Below are positions 1 through 8,345 of a DNA stretch of 64,000 bases, piece by piece. Both the position numbers and the translations under genes were made by a program. Under the pieces are notes generated by a model that was not told the DNA's origin, did not search any database, and saw only the letters and a list, made by a program, of their open reading frames with translations. Position 1 is the stretch's first letter. Each line of letters begins with the position of its first letter. Source of the stretch: Pseudaeromonas sp963677375 (GTDB taxonomy: Bacteria > Pseudomonadota > Gammaproteobacteria > Enterobacterales > Aeromonadaceae); NCBI GenBank assembly GCA_963677375.2, contig CAXXIF010000005.1:1-64000 (forward strand), read 5' to 3'.

Positions 1-2
1 CC

Positions 3-1382
3 CGGAATCATACCGCGCGCCGCCGCCAACGTTTACGTGCGGTGATCCGCCGATTTGTGAAGCATGATCACACCTCGCCCAAGCTCCTGCTCTTGGCTGG
101 CGTTACCGGTATGTTGGCGGGCGCCGTCTGTGCCGGGTTCGAAACCTTGGTGAATCTGTTGATTGATCAGCGTCATTTCCACCTGGCGGGGCTGCAGGGG
201 CCTTTCCTTTGGATCGCTACCTTTGTGTTCTGCAGCGTTCTGGGTGGCGCCGCCATGTATTTGTCCCATCGTTTTGCACCGGAGGCGGGTGGATCTGGGA
301 TACCGGAAATTGAGGGTGCTCTGGATGATCTGCGACCGGTTCGATGGTGGCGGGTCATTCCGGTCAAATTTTTTGGCGGCTCGCTGTCCTTGAGTTCGGG
401 GATGATTCTGGGACGCGAGGGACCATCCATCCAGATTGGCGGTAATCTGGGGCGTATGGTGGCAGATCTGAGCAAGCTGCCACGGGATGCGGGTCATGCG
501 CTCCTGGCAGCCGGGTCGGCGGCAGGACTTGCCGCTGCCTTCAATGCGCCTCTGGCGGGGATACTCTTTGTCCTGGAGGAGATGCGTCCGCAGTTTCGTT
601 ACTCCTTCTTGTCGGTCAAGGCGGTCAGTACCGCTGTCATCCTGGCCACTGTGACTCGTCAGTGGCTACTGGGGAGTCACCCGGTTTTCTCCCTGCCTTC
701 ATTTTCCACTCCGCAATTGGCGCAACTGCCATTGTTCATGCTCCTTGGCATGATGATGGGGGGCGTGGGCTATGGTTTTAACCGCGCCATCAATCATATG
801 CAGGATCGTTATCTGGCCTGGCATGGTAATCAGCGACAACGGGTGGTGCTGCTGGGAATGCTGCTGGCGGGGACTTTCGGTGTGATTGCGCTGTGTGGGG
901 GCGGATTCAGCGGCAGTGGTATGCAGTATATCCCGGTCTGGATCAGCAGCGAGCAACCCTATTCTGTACTGGCATTGGTGTTGATCTGGCGGTTATTAGG
1001 GACCTTGTTCTGTTTTTGCTCCGGTATTCCAGGAGGGGTGTTCGCACCGTCTCTGGCTCTTGGGACTCTGGCCGGGGCCATGGCGGGCCACTTGTTCAGT
1101 CAGTTGTTTCCGGAGTTGGCCATCATTCCCGGCACATTTGCCATTGCCGGCATGGGGGCACTTTTTGCCGCCTCGGTACGAGCGCCAGTGACCGGCATTC
1201 TGCTGGTGACCGAGATGACGAACAACTATGCCTTGATCCTGCCGCTGATGGTCACCACTCTGCTGGCTACTCTGGTGGCGCAATATCTGGGTGGGCGTCC
1301 ACTCTATAGCCAGGTCCTGGCTCGTACTCTGCGCCTGGCGGAGGTGCAGTTGCAGAAAACTGATCCGGTAGAGAGTCGGTGA
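3..1382 (+). CDS. clcA: ClcA-type H+/Cl- exchange transporter, 5' end outside window
   Basis: Inner-membrane CLC antiporter that exchanges chloride for protons, linked in enterics to acid resistance. The selectivity-filter motifs are visible: GSGIPEIEGAL, then GREGPSIQIGGN, then the GIPGGVFAPSLALG segment, followed by GTFAIAGMGALFAAS and a C-terminal PLYSQVLARTL end as in E. coli ClcA. A GTG at 42 could open the frame. However, the frame is open back to the window edge, and the upstream codons give an Arg-rich stretch (ARRRQRLRA) resembling the cytoplasmic N-terminus of E. coli ClcA, so the true start is probably before base 1. The stop codon overlaps the start of the IscR-like site before erpA. 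Family assignment is firm; the chloride-channel versus antiporter distinction is inferred from similarity to ClcA. Confidence 0.9.
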   Translation, partial: RNHTARRRQRLRAVIRRFVKHDHTSPKLLLLAGVTGMLAGAVCAGFETLVNLLIDQRHFHLAGLQGPFLWIATFVFCSVLGGAAMYLSHRFAPEAGGSGIPEIEGALDDLRPVRWWRVIPVKFFGGSLSLSSGMILGREGPSIQIGGNLGRMVADLSKLPRDAGHALLAAGSAAGLAAAFNAPLAGILFVLEEMRPQFRYSFLSVKAVSTAVILATVTRQWLLGSHPVFSLPSFSTPQLAQLPLFMLLGMMMGGVGYGFNRAINHMQDRYLAWHGNQRQRVVLLGMLLAGTFGVIALCGGGFSGSGMQYIPVWISSEQPYSVLALVLIWRLLGTLFCFCSGIPGGVFAPSLALGTLAGAMAGHLFSQLFPELAIIPGTFAIAGMGALFAASVRAPVTGILLVTEMTNNYALILPLMVTTLLATLVAQYLGGRPLYSQVLARTLRLAEVQLQKTDPVESR

Positions 1383-1415
1383 ATACTTGAACTGACTACT
1401 CGGGTATTAGATAAT
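1383..1415 (+). promoter_or_regulatory. IscR type-1-like operator overlapping erpA promoter
   Basis: A 25-base site at 1383-1407 begins ATACTTGA and ends CTCGGGTAT. It matches the outer half-sites of the IscR type 1 consensus (ATASYYGAC...GTCRRSTAT). It covers a candidate -35 (TTGAAC, 1387-1392), which lies 17 bases before a candidate -10 (GATAAT, 1410-1415). In E. coli erpA is repressed by holo-IscR, which fits the position just upstream of erpA. The central bases of the site match less well. Confidence 0.6.
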
Positions 1416-1444
1416 CCTGTAGTCCATGATTATGAGGTAACACC

Positions 1445-1797
1445 ATGAGTGAGAGCGTTGAGATACAGTTTCCCATCCAGATGACGGATGCTGCGGCCAA
1501 TAAGGTCAAGAACCTGATTACCGAGGAGGAAAACCCGAGTCTCAAGCTGCGTGTCTACATTACCGGTGGCGGTTGCTCGGGCCTTCCAGTACGGTTTCAC
1601 CTTCGATGAGACCATCAACGAGGGCGATACCGTGATTGAGAAAAACGGTGTGACCATGGTGGTGGACGGCATGAGTCTGCAGTATCTGGTGGGCGGTAGT
1701 GTGGATTACATCGAAAGGTCTGGAAGGTTCCCGTTTCCTGGTCACTAACCCGAACGCGACCGCAACCTGTGGTTGTGGCTCTTCATTCTCGATTTAA
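1445..1797 (+). CDS. erpA: ErpA iron-sulfur cluster carrier (A-type), reading frame broken twice
   Basis: A-type carrier that passes Fe-S clusters to apoproteins such as isoprenoid-pathway enzymes. Joining three frames gives a 116-residue protein closely matching ErpA: start MSESVEIQF, then TDAAANKVKNLI, GGGCSG, FQYGFTFDETINEGD, SLQYLVGGSVDY, and the C-terminal CGCGSSFSI. The three conserved cysteines (one in GGGCSG, two in CGCG) are all present. Two single-base insertions break the frame: an extra C near 1582-1583 and an extra A in the run 1714-1716. ErpA is essential in related bacteria and no residue is lost apart from these insertions, so sequence error is the likely cause. The 353-base span minus two is an exact multiple of three. 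An IscR-like operator precedes the gene. Confidence 0.85.
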
Positions 1798-1866
1798 TTA
1801 CACGGGTTGCGTAAGCGAGGTCATTCTCACGGATCGTTTACTTAGCGGCTGTTTTTCGGAGGAACC

Positions 1867-2151
1867 ATGAGCCAGGTACCACAAGTTCAGGATCTCGATC
1901 GACTGGCGCTCTATATGCGCCCCTCGTGTCCATTCTGCGTGCGGGTCAGCGATTACTGCCGTGAGGCGTCCTTGATGCTGGAATCACGCAACATTGCCGA
2001 AGGGGAACATCTGGAAGCCTTGATGGTGGGCGGTGGTAAGCGTCAGGTCCCTTGTCTGCGGATCATTGATGATGTGGGCCGTAGCCACTGGTTGTATGAG
2101 TCGCTGGATATTATCGCTTATCTGAAACAGCAGTTTCGGACCCAAATTTGA
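1867..2151 (+). CDS. glutaredoxin-family protein (GST N-terminal/thioredoxin fold)
   Basis: Small 94-residue thioredoxin-fold protein with a CPFC redox motif at residues 21-24 (context YMRPSCPFCVRV), a VPCL cis-proline segment around residue 60 and a closing LYESLDIIAYL helix. This is the layout of monomeric glutaredoxins and glutaredoxin-like GST N-domains, which use glutathione to reduce disulfides. The ATG follows a clear GGAGGA ribosome site. It sits between erpA and a strong terminator, so it may be cotranscribed with erpA. The exact substrate cannot be told from sequence. Confidence 0.8.
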   Translation: MSQVPQVQDLDRLALYMRPSCPFCVRVSDYCREASLMLESRNIAEGEHLEALMVGGGKRQVPCLRIIDDVGRSHWLYESLDIIAYLKQQFRTQI

Positions 2152-2172
2152 GTCCAGAAACACGTTTCGCCG

Positions 2173-2200
2173 AGGCCTCTTTAATGAGGCCTTATTTTTT
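2173..2200 (+). terminator. intrinsic terminator after glutaredoxin gene
   Basis: Perfect 7-bp stem AGGCCTC/GAGGCCT with a 6-base loop, followed by TATTTTTT. Confidence 0.85.
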
Positions 2201-2291
2201 GCTGTCATCAAATCGCCACCTGGGTGTCATGTGACAAAAGTGTCACAATCGCCTGCTAGGCTAGCGCCATCCCAATTTGAAGGAGTGTGTA

Positions 2292-2930
2292 ATGCGTGGT
2301 GGATTGATTCTGTTATGTCTGGTGCTGAGTTTGCCCGTGGCGGCCGCCGAGTTGGTAGTCAAAGAGCCGTTGCAGGTGCTGGCCATCATGCCGCAGCAGT
2401 CGTTAACCGGTAGTAAAACCCTGGAGCTGAGCCCCGGTGAGCATCAGTTGCTGGTGCGTTACGAAGGCGTGTTGCCTGCGCGCAGTAACTCCGAGAGTGA
2501 TATCGAAGTGAACTCGGAGCCGCAACTGCTACGCATTCGGGTCAAGGGTGATGAGAGTCTGACGCTGAGTGCGCCGCAGCTGAACAGTGAGGCAGCGATG
2601 ACCCAGTATGTGAAAACTCCGACCATGACCCTGATGGGAAGTGCTTCTGCCGCGTCGAGCCTGAGCCAGCAGCCCGTTCCGCTCAAGGGGTTTGTTTTGG
2701 GGATCAATTATCAGGATCTCTTGGCCACCACGCTGCGGGATGATGCAGCTACATCGGTAGTGGCGGCAACAGCATTAAGTGCTTCAGCGACGACGCAGGC
2801 AACGGCGACGCTGGCTTCTACTGGCATTCCAGCGGCTCAATCACGGGAACAGGCTCTGCAACAACTGTTTTTGCAGGCCACTCCGGAGGAGCGAAAGCGG
2901 TTCGTTAGTTGGGCAGTGCAGCAGTTTTAA
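2292..2930 (+). CDS. DUF2057 (YccT/CsgI-like) secreted protein
   Basis: Predicted 212-residue exported protein. It starts with a Sec signal peptide (MRGGLILLCLVLSLPVAAA, cleavage probably after AAA). The mature part resembles the DUF2057 family, whose E. coli member YccT/CsgI inhibits curli assembly in the periplasm. The C-terminal segment ATPEERKRFVSWAVQQF matches the family signature, where a short helix ends in a hydrophobic-Trp-Ala motif. The ATG is chosen because AAGGAG lies about seven bases upstream. No curli genes are visible here, so the curli role is only a family association. The middle (residues 150-190) is Ala/Thr-rich and probably a linker. Confidence 0.7.
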   Translation: MRGGLILLCLVLSLPVAAAELVVKEPLQVLAIMPQQSLTGSKTLELSPGEHQLLVRYEGVLPARSNSESDIEVNSEPQLLRIRVKGDESLTLSAPQLNSEAAMTQYVKTPTMTLMGSASAASSLSQQPVPLKGFVLGINYQDLLATTLRDDAATSVVAATALSASATTQATATLASTGIPAAQSREQALQQLFLQATPEERKRFVSWAVQQF

Positions 2931-3062
2931 CCACACCTGAGCTGCCGACATCACTTACCGTTATGAAGTGACGTTGGGGCAAGATGAATTGCCTTGCGCC
3001 GAGCGTTGTGGGGGGTAAGCTGTAGCCTGAAATCCCCCCCGTTTTTGTTGATGAGATAGCCG

Positions 3063-3506
3063 ATGGTCAAACAGAATGCTGCATTCCAACTCGATCCCGC
3101 TCTGGCCGCTGATACGGTCTGGCTTGGTGACTTACCCCTGAGCCGGGTGTTGCTGTCCAAAGAGAGTCGCTATCCCTGGCTGATCCTGGTGCCACGTCGT
3201 GCGGGCGTGCGCGAAATTTATGAGTTGGATGATGAGGCCGGACTCCTGTTGTCGGAGTCTTGCACCATTGCGCGTCTGATGCAGGCTTCGCTGATGCCGG
3301 ACAAACTTAACATAGCGGCCATTGGCAATCTGGTTGAACAGTTGCATCTGCACCATGTTGCACGTTTTCAGGAAGATGCAGCCTGGCCGAAACCTATCTG
3401 GGGTTTGTTGCCGCCGAAGCTGCATACTCCAGAGGCCCTGCAAGTTGCGGTGGCGCGTTGGCAGCAGTGGTTGGCTGTGTTACCGGAATTTGTGCGCGCC
3501 AGTTGA
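3063..3506 (+). CDS. HIT-domain (histidine triad) protein
   Basis: A 147-residue histidine-triad hydrolase of the bacterial subgroup with the motif HLHHVARF at residues 95-102. The first two histidines of the HxHxH triad are present (H95, H97). The third position is Val with an extra His at 98, an arrangement I recall from other gammaproteobacterial members. HIT proteins bind nucleotides and cleave nucleotidyl-phosphate or phosphoramidate bonds; the substrate here is unknown. The C-terminal segment AAWPKPIWG is also typical. It stands alone, convergent with anmK across a shared terminator. Confidence 0.8.
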   Translation: MVKQNAAFQLDPALAADTVWLGDLPLSRVLLSKESRYPWLILVPRRAGVREIYELDDEAGLLLSESCTIARLMQASLMPDKLNIAAIGNLVEQLHLHHVARFQEDAAWPKPIWGLLPPKLHTPEALQVAVARWQQWLAVLPEFVRAS

Positions 3507-3525
3507 AAAATTGTTTCTTAGATAA

Positions 3526-3555
3526 AACAAGGGCGCCTTTCGAGGCGCCCTTGTT
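3526..3555. terminator. bidirectional terminator between HIT gene and anmK
   Basis: A 13-bp perfect stem (AACAAGGGCGCCT and its complement) closes on a TTCG tetraloop. T-rich sequence follows mainly on the minus strand, so it can end both the HIT transcript and anmK. Confidence 0.85.
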
Positions 3556-3577
3556 GTTTATGCGTCCAACTTGCCGT

Positions 3578-4686
3578 TTAGCGGGCCGGACACAGACAGC
3601 CGAGGATCGCCTGACGGCTGGCCCCAGTGACCGCCGAGAGGTTGCCTGCACGGCCATCGAGAAAGCTCTTGGCCAGCCAGGCAAAGGCAATGGCTTCGAC
3701 CCAATCTGGATGCAGGCCCAAAGCATCGGTGGAATCGAGCCGCCAGCCGGGCAGTAGATCCATCAACCGATACATCAGTGCATCGTTGTGCACACCGCCG
3801 CCACAGACAAATAGCTCGGGCTCGGGATGCCGATGGCGAGTGGACCTATGGCATCTGTGATGCTGCGGGCTGTGAACTCCAGCAGAGTGCGTTGAACATC
3901 TTCAGCGCGCATGGGGGGTCTCTCGGCCAGGAACAGCTCCATCCACGGCAGTGTAAAGGTCTCCCGACCGGTACTCTTGGGGTGGGGCATATGAAAATAG
4001 GGGTGGCCCAGCAAGCGACCGAGCAGTTCGGTATTGACCCAACCACTGGCGGCCCAGGCGCCTTTGGGATCGTAACTGCCACCCTTGTGTTTGCGATACC
4101 ACTGATCCATCAGGGTATTACCGGGGCCGGTGTCAAAGCCGAATACTTGATCATCAGGCCCGGGCAATACGGAAACATTGGCAATACCGCCGATGTTGAT
4201 AATCATCCGGGGCCCTTTCTTCGAGCCGAAGACGGCCTGGTGGAAGGCGGGGACTAACGGAGCACCCTGACCACCCAGCGCCATATCTTTGGCGCGAAAG
4301 TCACAAATTACATCGATGCCGGTTTCTACGGCAAGACGGGCACCATTACCGATCTGCAAGGTAAAACCCAGTTCAGGACGGTGGCGGATGGTCTGGCCAT
4401 GGGAGCCTATGGCTTTGATCTGGTTCGGATGATGGCCGGTCTTGGCCAACAGGGCCCGGACTGCACCTGCAAAGTGAACCGCGACGATCTGATCCATCTC
4501 GCCCATGCGATCAATTTCATTGGGGCCCGGGTTACACAGGGCATGCAAACGATTGGTCACTTTTACCGGCCAGGGCTGGGCGTGGCTGGCTAACAGCTCA
4601 GGGCGCTCACCATGGAAGCGTACCAGGACGGCATCGATACCATCCATGCTGGTACCGGACATCAAACCGATGTACAACTCGCTCAT
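3578..4686 (-). CDS. anmK: anhydro-N-acetylmuramic acid kinase, one frame break
   Basis: Kinase that converts 1,6-anhydro-MurNAc from cell-wall recycling to MurNAc-6-phosphate in the cytoplasm. The N-terminus (MSELYIGLMSGTSMDGIDAV) is the family signature, and GSHGQTIRH and GFDTGPGNTLMD follow. The C-terminal part (FVCGGGVHNDALM, then VEAIAFAWLA and SAVTGAS) is in another frame. One base appears to be missing around 3826-3850; with it restored the protein is 369 residues, the usual length. The start is the second ATG of the frame, where homology begins. It is divergent from tyrS, an arrangement common in gammaproteobacteria. The break is probably a sequence error, since both halves are well conserved. 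Confidence 0.88.
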
Positions 4687-4986
4687 GGTGCGGACTCCAG
4701 GCTGGGCTGCAACGTGAGTAAACACTCACTGGAGTAACAAAATCGCACAGCTCCAGCGACCTGAGGCGACAGGACGCGATAAAAAACGATATGAATGCAA
4801 TCCGAAAGTGCCATCTATTTATTAACTACTTATTCAGTGCCGAGTCAGGGGGATTCCGGTCGAAGTTGCGCCACATGCCGTGCCGGCGTTGTGGGTCTCA
4901 AGACCGCGCCAGTTTACAGACTTTCCATTGCCGCCGCCATTCCGTAAGATGGGCGGGTTTTTTCATTAGTCACGGAGTGCAGAATA
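4687..4986. other. 300-base divergent intergenic region anmK/tyrS
   Basis: Holds the promoters for anmK (minus) and tyrS (plus), none clear enough to assign. The right end contains a terminator-like hairpin listed separately. I see no convincing gene: the plus-strand open frame from 4791 runs into tyrS out of frame and lacks coding character. Confidence 0.5.
4934..4963 (+). promoter_or_regulatory. terminator-like hairpin in tyrS leader (possible attenuator)
   Basis: CCGCCAT pairs with ATGGGCGG, with one bulged base, around an 8-base loop and is followed by six T residues. It ends 23 bases before the tyrS start. There is no tyrosine-rich leader peptide or T-box that I can see, so it could equally be the terminator of an unseen transcript. 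Confidence 0.4.
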
Positions 4987-6186
4987 ATGTCCCAGCTGGA
5001 AGCCGCATTGGCCGAGATCAAGCGCGGAGCCGAAGAGATACTGGTTGAGTCAGAACTGGTTGCCAAGCTCAAAGAAGGCCGTCCCCTGCGAATTAAATTG
5101 GGGATGGATCCGACCGCACCTGACATCCACCTGGGTCACACTGTCATTCTGAACAAGCTGCGGACCTTCCAGGATCTGGGTCATGAGGTCATCCTGTTGA
5201 TCGGTGACTTCACCGCCCTGGTGGGGGACCCCTCTGGTAAGAACAGCACTCGGCCCCCGCTGTCGGAAGAGGCTATCCAGATCAACGCCAAGACCTATGC
5301 TGAGCAGGCGTTCAAGATCCTGGACCCAGCCAGAACTCGTATCGAATACAACTCGACCTGGCTCAAGGAGCTCGGGGCCACCGGCATGATCAAGCTGGCG
5401 GCCAAACAGACAGTGGCGCGGATGCTGGAGCGGGATGACTTCAAGAAGCGCTATGCCGGTGGTCAGTCCATCGCCATTCATGAATTCCTCTATCCACTGC
5501 TGCAAGGCTATGATTCTGTAGCGCTCAAGGCGGATGTCGAGCTGGGCGGTACCGATCAGAAGTTCAATCTACTGATGGGGCGTGAACTGCAAAAAGATGC
5601 CGGGATGGCGACCCAGTGTGTGCTGATGATGCCGCTGCTGGTGGGGCTCGATGGCGTCAAGAAGATGTCCAAGTCGGCCAACAACTACATAGGTGTGCAT
5701 GATGCACCGAACGAGATGTTCGGCAAGATCATGTCGATCAGTGATGAGCTGATGTGGAACTACTATGAATTGCTCTCGGCCCGTTCATTGGCTGAGCTGA
5801 GCGAGTTCAAGGCCGGTATTGCTGCAGGCACCCTGAATCCGCGGGATGTGAAGATCTGGCTGGCGAAGGAGATCATCGCCCGCTTCCATGACGACGCTGC
5901 TGCCGAAGCCGCGCACAATGATTTCACCTTGCGCTTCTCCAAGAACGCCATTCCCGACGAGATGCCGGAAGTGACGCTCAATGCCGAGGCCGAAGGCATC
6001 GCAGTCGCCAACCTGCTCAAGGAAGCGGGTCTGGTTGATACGACCTCGGAAGCGCTGCGCATGATCAAGCAAAATGCGGTCAAGCGCGATGGTGAGGTGG
6101 TCAGCGATGGCAAGTTGCTGGTGACCGCGGGGACCGCCGTTTGGCAAGTCGGCAAGCGCAAGTTCGCTCGCATCTGCGTGCAGTAA
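4987..6186 (+). CDS. tyrS: tyrosyl-tRNA synthetase (KMSKS type)
   Basis: Class I aminoacyl-tRNA synthetase, 399 residues, charging tRNA-Tyr. The HIGH-type signature is HLGH at residues 48-51 and KMSKS lies at 226-230. E. coli TyrS instead carries KFGK, so this belongs to the other bacterial TyrS subgroup (TyrZ-like), as found in Vibrio and Haemophilus. The tyrosine-binding region includes GGTDQKFNLLMGRE. The C-terminus from about residue 335 is an S4-like RNA-binding domain (EALRMIKQNAVKRDG, VSDGKLLV). The frame is intact and is followed by a clear terminator. Confidence 0.96.
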   Translation: MSQLEAALAEIKRGAEEILVESELVAKLKEGRPLRIKLGMDPTAPDIHLGHTVILNKLRTFQDLGHEVILLIGDFTALVGDPSGKNSTRPPLSEEAIQINAKTYAEQAFKILDPARTRIEYNSTWLKELGATGMIKLAAKQTVARMLERDDFKKRYAGGQSIAIHEFLYPLLQGYDSVALKADVELGGTDQKFNLLMGRELQKDAGMATQCVLMMPLLVGLDGVKKMSKSANNYIGVHDAPNEMFGKIMSISDELMWNYYELLSARSLAELSEFKAGIAAGTLNPRDVKIWLAKEIIARFHDDAAAEAAHNDFTLRFSKNAIPDEMPEVTLNAEAEGIAVANLLKEAGLVDTTSEALRMIKQNAVKRDGEVVSDGKLLVTAGTAVWQVGKRKFARICVQ

Positions 6187-6219
6187 CGGATTCATTCTCA
6201 CTTGATCGTCGGATATAAA

Positions 6220-6245
6220 AAAACGCAGCTCACGGGCTGCGTTTT
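6220..6245 (+). terminator. terminator after tyrS
   Basis: Stem AAAACGCAGC/GCTGCGTTTT with a 6-base loop, closing the tyrS transcript just before the oppositely oriented tRNA gene. Confidence 0.85.
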
Positions 6246-6250
6246 GTATT

Positions 6251-6326
6251 TGGTGTCCCCGCCGGGAATCGAACCCAGATCGGTCGCTTAGGAGGCAACA
6301 GTTTTATCCAGTTAAACTACGGGGAC
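6251..6326 (-). tRNA. tRNA-Arg (anticodon CCT)
   Basis: Cloverleaf read on the minus strand: acceptor GTCCCCG paired with CGGGGAC, discriminator A and an encoded CCA. The anticodon stem GTTGC/GCGAC closes the loop CTCCTAA, giving anticodon CCT for AGG codons. The T-arm contains the usual GGTTCGATTCC. Total length is 76 bases. tRNA-Arg(CCT) genes are common integration sites, but no integrase or duplicated end is visible here. Confidence 0.95.
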
Positions 6327-6385
6327 AGCGGCTCGGCACATGTTGCCAAGGCGGCGGGCATTATAGCAAAGCAACTAGTGAAAGC

Positions 6386-6414
6386 CAGACTGGATGTGCA
6401 ACACATCCAGTCTG
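6386..6414 (-). terminator. terminator after flgT
   Basis: Perfect 13-bp stem (CAGACTGGATGTG and its complement) with a 3-base loop, just past the flgT stop. The T-tract on the minus strand is weak. Confidence 0.65.
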
Positions 6415-6423
6415 ATCAGTGGC

Positions 6424-7587
6424 TTATTCCAGCACGGCCAGATCGTTGATCTGGATATTTCCCGCCGCATAGCGGTTGAGCGGCATCATGATGGCGTTGT
6501 TGTCATACACCCGTTTGACTTCCATTTGTCCCGTGGCGGGGTTGCGGACGGTTCGCTCGCGGCCATAACCATCGGTGAAGTTGGCCTTCTGCTCGATATA
6601 AAAACGCTCACCGACCTTGATGCCATGACGTTTACCCAGATTAATATGGTAGTTGTCGCCATCGATGCGCACGATCCGTGCGACCGGGTTGGTACATTGC
6701 AACTTCATCTGCATGTCCTGCACCGCGCGATTGAGCTGTGTCGTGATTTCCTCGCCGTAGGCCGAGCTCCAGAACTTTTGTGAGGTAACGTCGACGATTT
6801 CCTGTTTGGCAAAGCCCCATGGTGCTTCGGTTTCATAGTGGGGCTGGTCGATCAGCTCACCGCTGAGACCATCAAACAGATACAACTGCAGGGTGAAATG
6901 ACGAATCGGATCATTCAGCCATTGGTCCAGCAGGTTGCCACTGGCATCGCGTAATGAAATATCTTCCAGCACTCCGAACAACAAATACTGGCTGTCAGTT
7001 TCTGCGGCCAGACTCTGCATCTGGCCGACGTAACCATTTTCTCCCTGCTCCAGACGCCGCGGGTCTAGCCCGAGATTGGCATCCAGCCAGCGGCGAGTGA
7101 CAAAATTCTGGCTCAAACGTCCCAGTCGGCTAAAGATTTGACGGGTCAGTTCGCGATGCAAGTCGTACAGTTGGCCATAACTGGCTTGCTCCGGGTTGGC
7201 AAAACGGAAGCGGATCAGGGTAATGCCCTTGGCATAGCTGGCCCCGGTGCAATGGGTGCGATCGGCCACGATAAAGGCGCGCAACATGACGGTCAGGCGA
7301 CCATCATGGCGCTCCTCCTGCAACAGATTATATTGCCGGATCTCACTATTGGCGCGGACCTGGAATTGGTCTCGAGTCAGGGCCCCATTGGTCAGACTCT
7401 GGATGCTGGATACTGAGGCGCCAGCTTGCAACATGGCCTGCCGAAGCGCGTCCTGAGTTGCCTGCACTCGAGCCTCGTCACTGTCACCATTGATAATGGG
7501 GGCACTGCCGCTGGCGGTGATCCATTGGGCGTGCACAGGCAGGGTAAGCAGGAAAATAAGCCAAATCCATCGTTTCATGGTATTCAT
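6424..7587 (-). CDS. flgT: flagellar H-ring protein FlgT
   Basis: Periplasmic protein of the H ring that surrounds the basal body in sodium- or polar-type flagella and supports motor assembly. It has 387 residues with a signal peptide (WIWLIFLLTLPVHAQ). The N-terminal region has the family features SGSAPIINGDSDEAR and QDALRQAMLQAGA, and the C-terminal domain contains INLGKRHGIKVGERFYIEQ, typical of FlgT. It is divergent from flgO-flgP, as in Vibrio and Aeromonas. MNTMKR is taken as the start because AGCAAG lies immediately upstream; the second ATG, three codons later, is possible. A sigma-54-like site lies just upstream. Confidence 0.92.
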   Translation of the reverse strand: MNTMKRWIWLIFLLTLPVHAQWITASGSAPIINGDSDEARVQATQDALRQAMLQAGASVSSIQSLTNGALTRDQFQVRANSEIRQYNLLQEERHDGRLTVMLRAFIVADRTHCTGASYAKGITLIRFRFANPEQASYGQLYDLHRELTRQIFSRLGRLSQNFVTRRWLDANLGLDPRRLEQGENGYVGQMQSLAAETDSQYLLFGVLEDISLRDASGNLLDQWLNDPIRHFTLQLYLFDGLSGELIDQPHYETEAPWGFAKQEIVDVTSQKFWSSAYGEEITTQLNRAVQDMQMKLQCTNPVARIVRIDGDNYHINLGKRHGIKVGERFYIEQKANFTDGYGRERTVRNPATGQMEVKRVYDNNAIMMPLNRYAAGNIQINDLAVLE

Positions 7588-7613
7588 CTTGCTAGGGATT
7601 TAGTGAAGTTAAA

Positions 7614-7629
7614 TGCATTTTGTATGCCG
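7614..7629 (-). promoter_or_regulatory. candidate sigma-54 promoter for flgT
   Basis: On the minus strand CGGCAT-N5-ATGCA, with GG and GC ten bases apart. The match to TGGCAC-N5-TTGCA is moderate. It would give a short leader before flgT. Confidence 0.4.
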
Positions 7630-7650
7630 AGTTCCGAAAGAGGCAATTCC

Positions 7651-7680
7651 GGCTTAAGGAATGCATAGATAAGCCGATAT
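7651..7680 (+). promoter_or_regulatory. candidate flagellar promoter for flgOP
   Basis: Two overlapping weak matches: a sigma-28 -10 (GCCGATAT, 7673-7680) with a poor -35 (TTAAGGAA), and a sigma-54 GG-N10-GC core at 7651-7664 ending ATGCA. flgOP is FlrC/sigma-54 dependent in Vibrio cholerae, so the second reading is at least plausible. Confidence 0.3.
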
Positions 7681-7717
7681 AGGTGGAATGCCGAATAACA
7701 AAAGGTTGGAGCAAGTC

Positions 7718-8335
7718 ATGAAAAAAACGGCCTTATGGATGTGCTTGTTGTGGATGGTGAGTGGTTGTTCTTCCCACTCGGCCGAGACTGGAGATCCCGC
7801 GACTGCCGAAGGTGGGGAGCTCAATCGACTGGTTTCGGATATGGCGGATCGATTGTTTAGCAACAAGCTGGCCGGGAGCACAACACTCTCTCCAATTGCG
7901 GTAACCTCCTTCGTGAATCTCAATACGCTGGAAAATACCAACTGGCTGGGACAACAGATTGCTGAAGATTTGGTCCATGAGTTGCACCGTCGAGGAGAGG
8001 TCGTCTTTGATTACAAACTCACAGGTAGCATCAAGGTGACTCCGGAAGGTGATTTTGTCTTCAGCCGCGATTGGACTGAACTCTCCAAGCGGGTGCCTGT
8101 GTCACGGATATTAACCGGAACCATGTCTCGTAATGAGAAAGGAATCGTCATCAACGCCCGCATCGTCAGCCTGAAGACTCGGATGGTCGAAGCCACAGCA
8201 CAAGGCGTGATCCCGGCGAGCATGCTCAAGGGCGGACTCGATTCGGGAAGAGCGGTGACGGTGACCAAGGGCATGATAGTGCGTGGTGAATATCCATATG
8301 GGCAGTACAGTAACTCGGTGCAATTAACCCATTGA
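7718..8335 (+). CDS. flgO: FlgO outer-membrane lipoprotein
   Basis: Outer-membrane lipoprotein that works with FlgP and FlgT around the outer end of the flagellar basal body. It has 205 residues with a lipobox signal (LWMVSGCSS; lipidated Cys at about residue 16). The FlgO domain shows IAVTSFVNLNTLENTNWLGQ, then IAEDLVHELHRRGE and RILTGTMSRNEKGIVINARIV. The ATG starting MKKTALWM is chosen because TTGGAGC precedes it and it begins the signal peptide; an in-frame ATG ten codons upstream would spoil the signal. It is followed by flgP after ten bases. Confidence 0.92.
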   Translation: MKKTALWMCLLWMVSGCSSHSAETGDPATAEGGELNRLVSDMADRLFSNKLAGSTTLSPIAVTSFVNLNTLENTNWLGQQIAEDLVHELHRRGEVVFDYKLTGSIKVTPEGDFVFSRDWTELSKRVPVSRILTGTMSRNEKGIVINARIVSLKTRMVEATAQGVIPASMLKGGLDSGRAVTVTKGMIVRGEYPYGQYSNSVQLTH

Positions 8336-8345
8336 GGCAAATATT

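Noticed and set aside
4791..5048. Open frame in the anmK-tyrS gap as a gene
   Set aside because: Runs into tyrS out of frame, Cys/Arg-rich with no ribosome site or family match.
6251..6326. tRNA-Arg as an integration site of a mobile element
   Set aside because: No integrase, direct repeat of the tRNA end or phage genes in the window.
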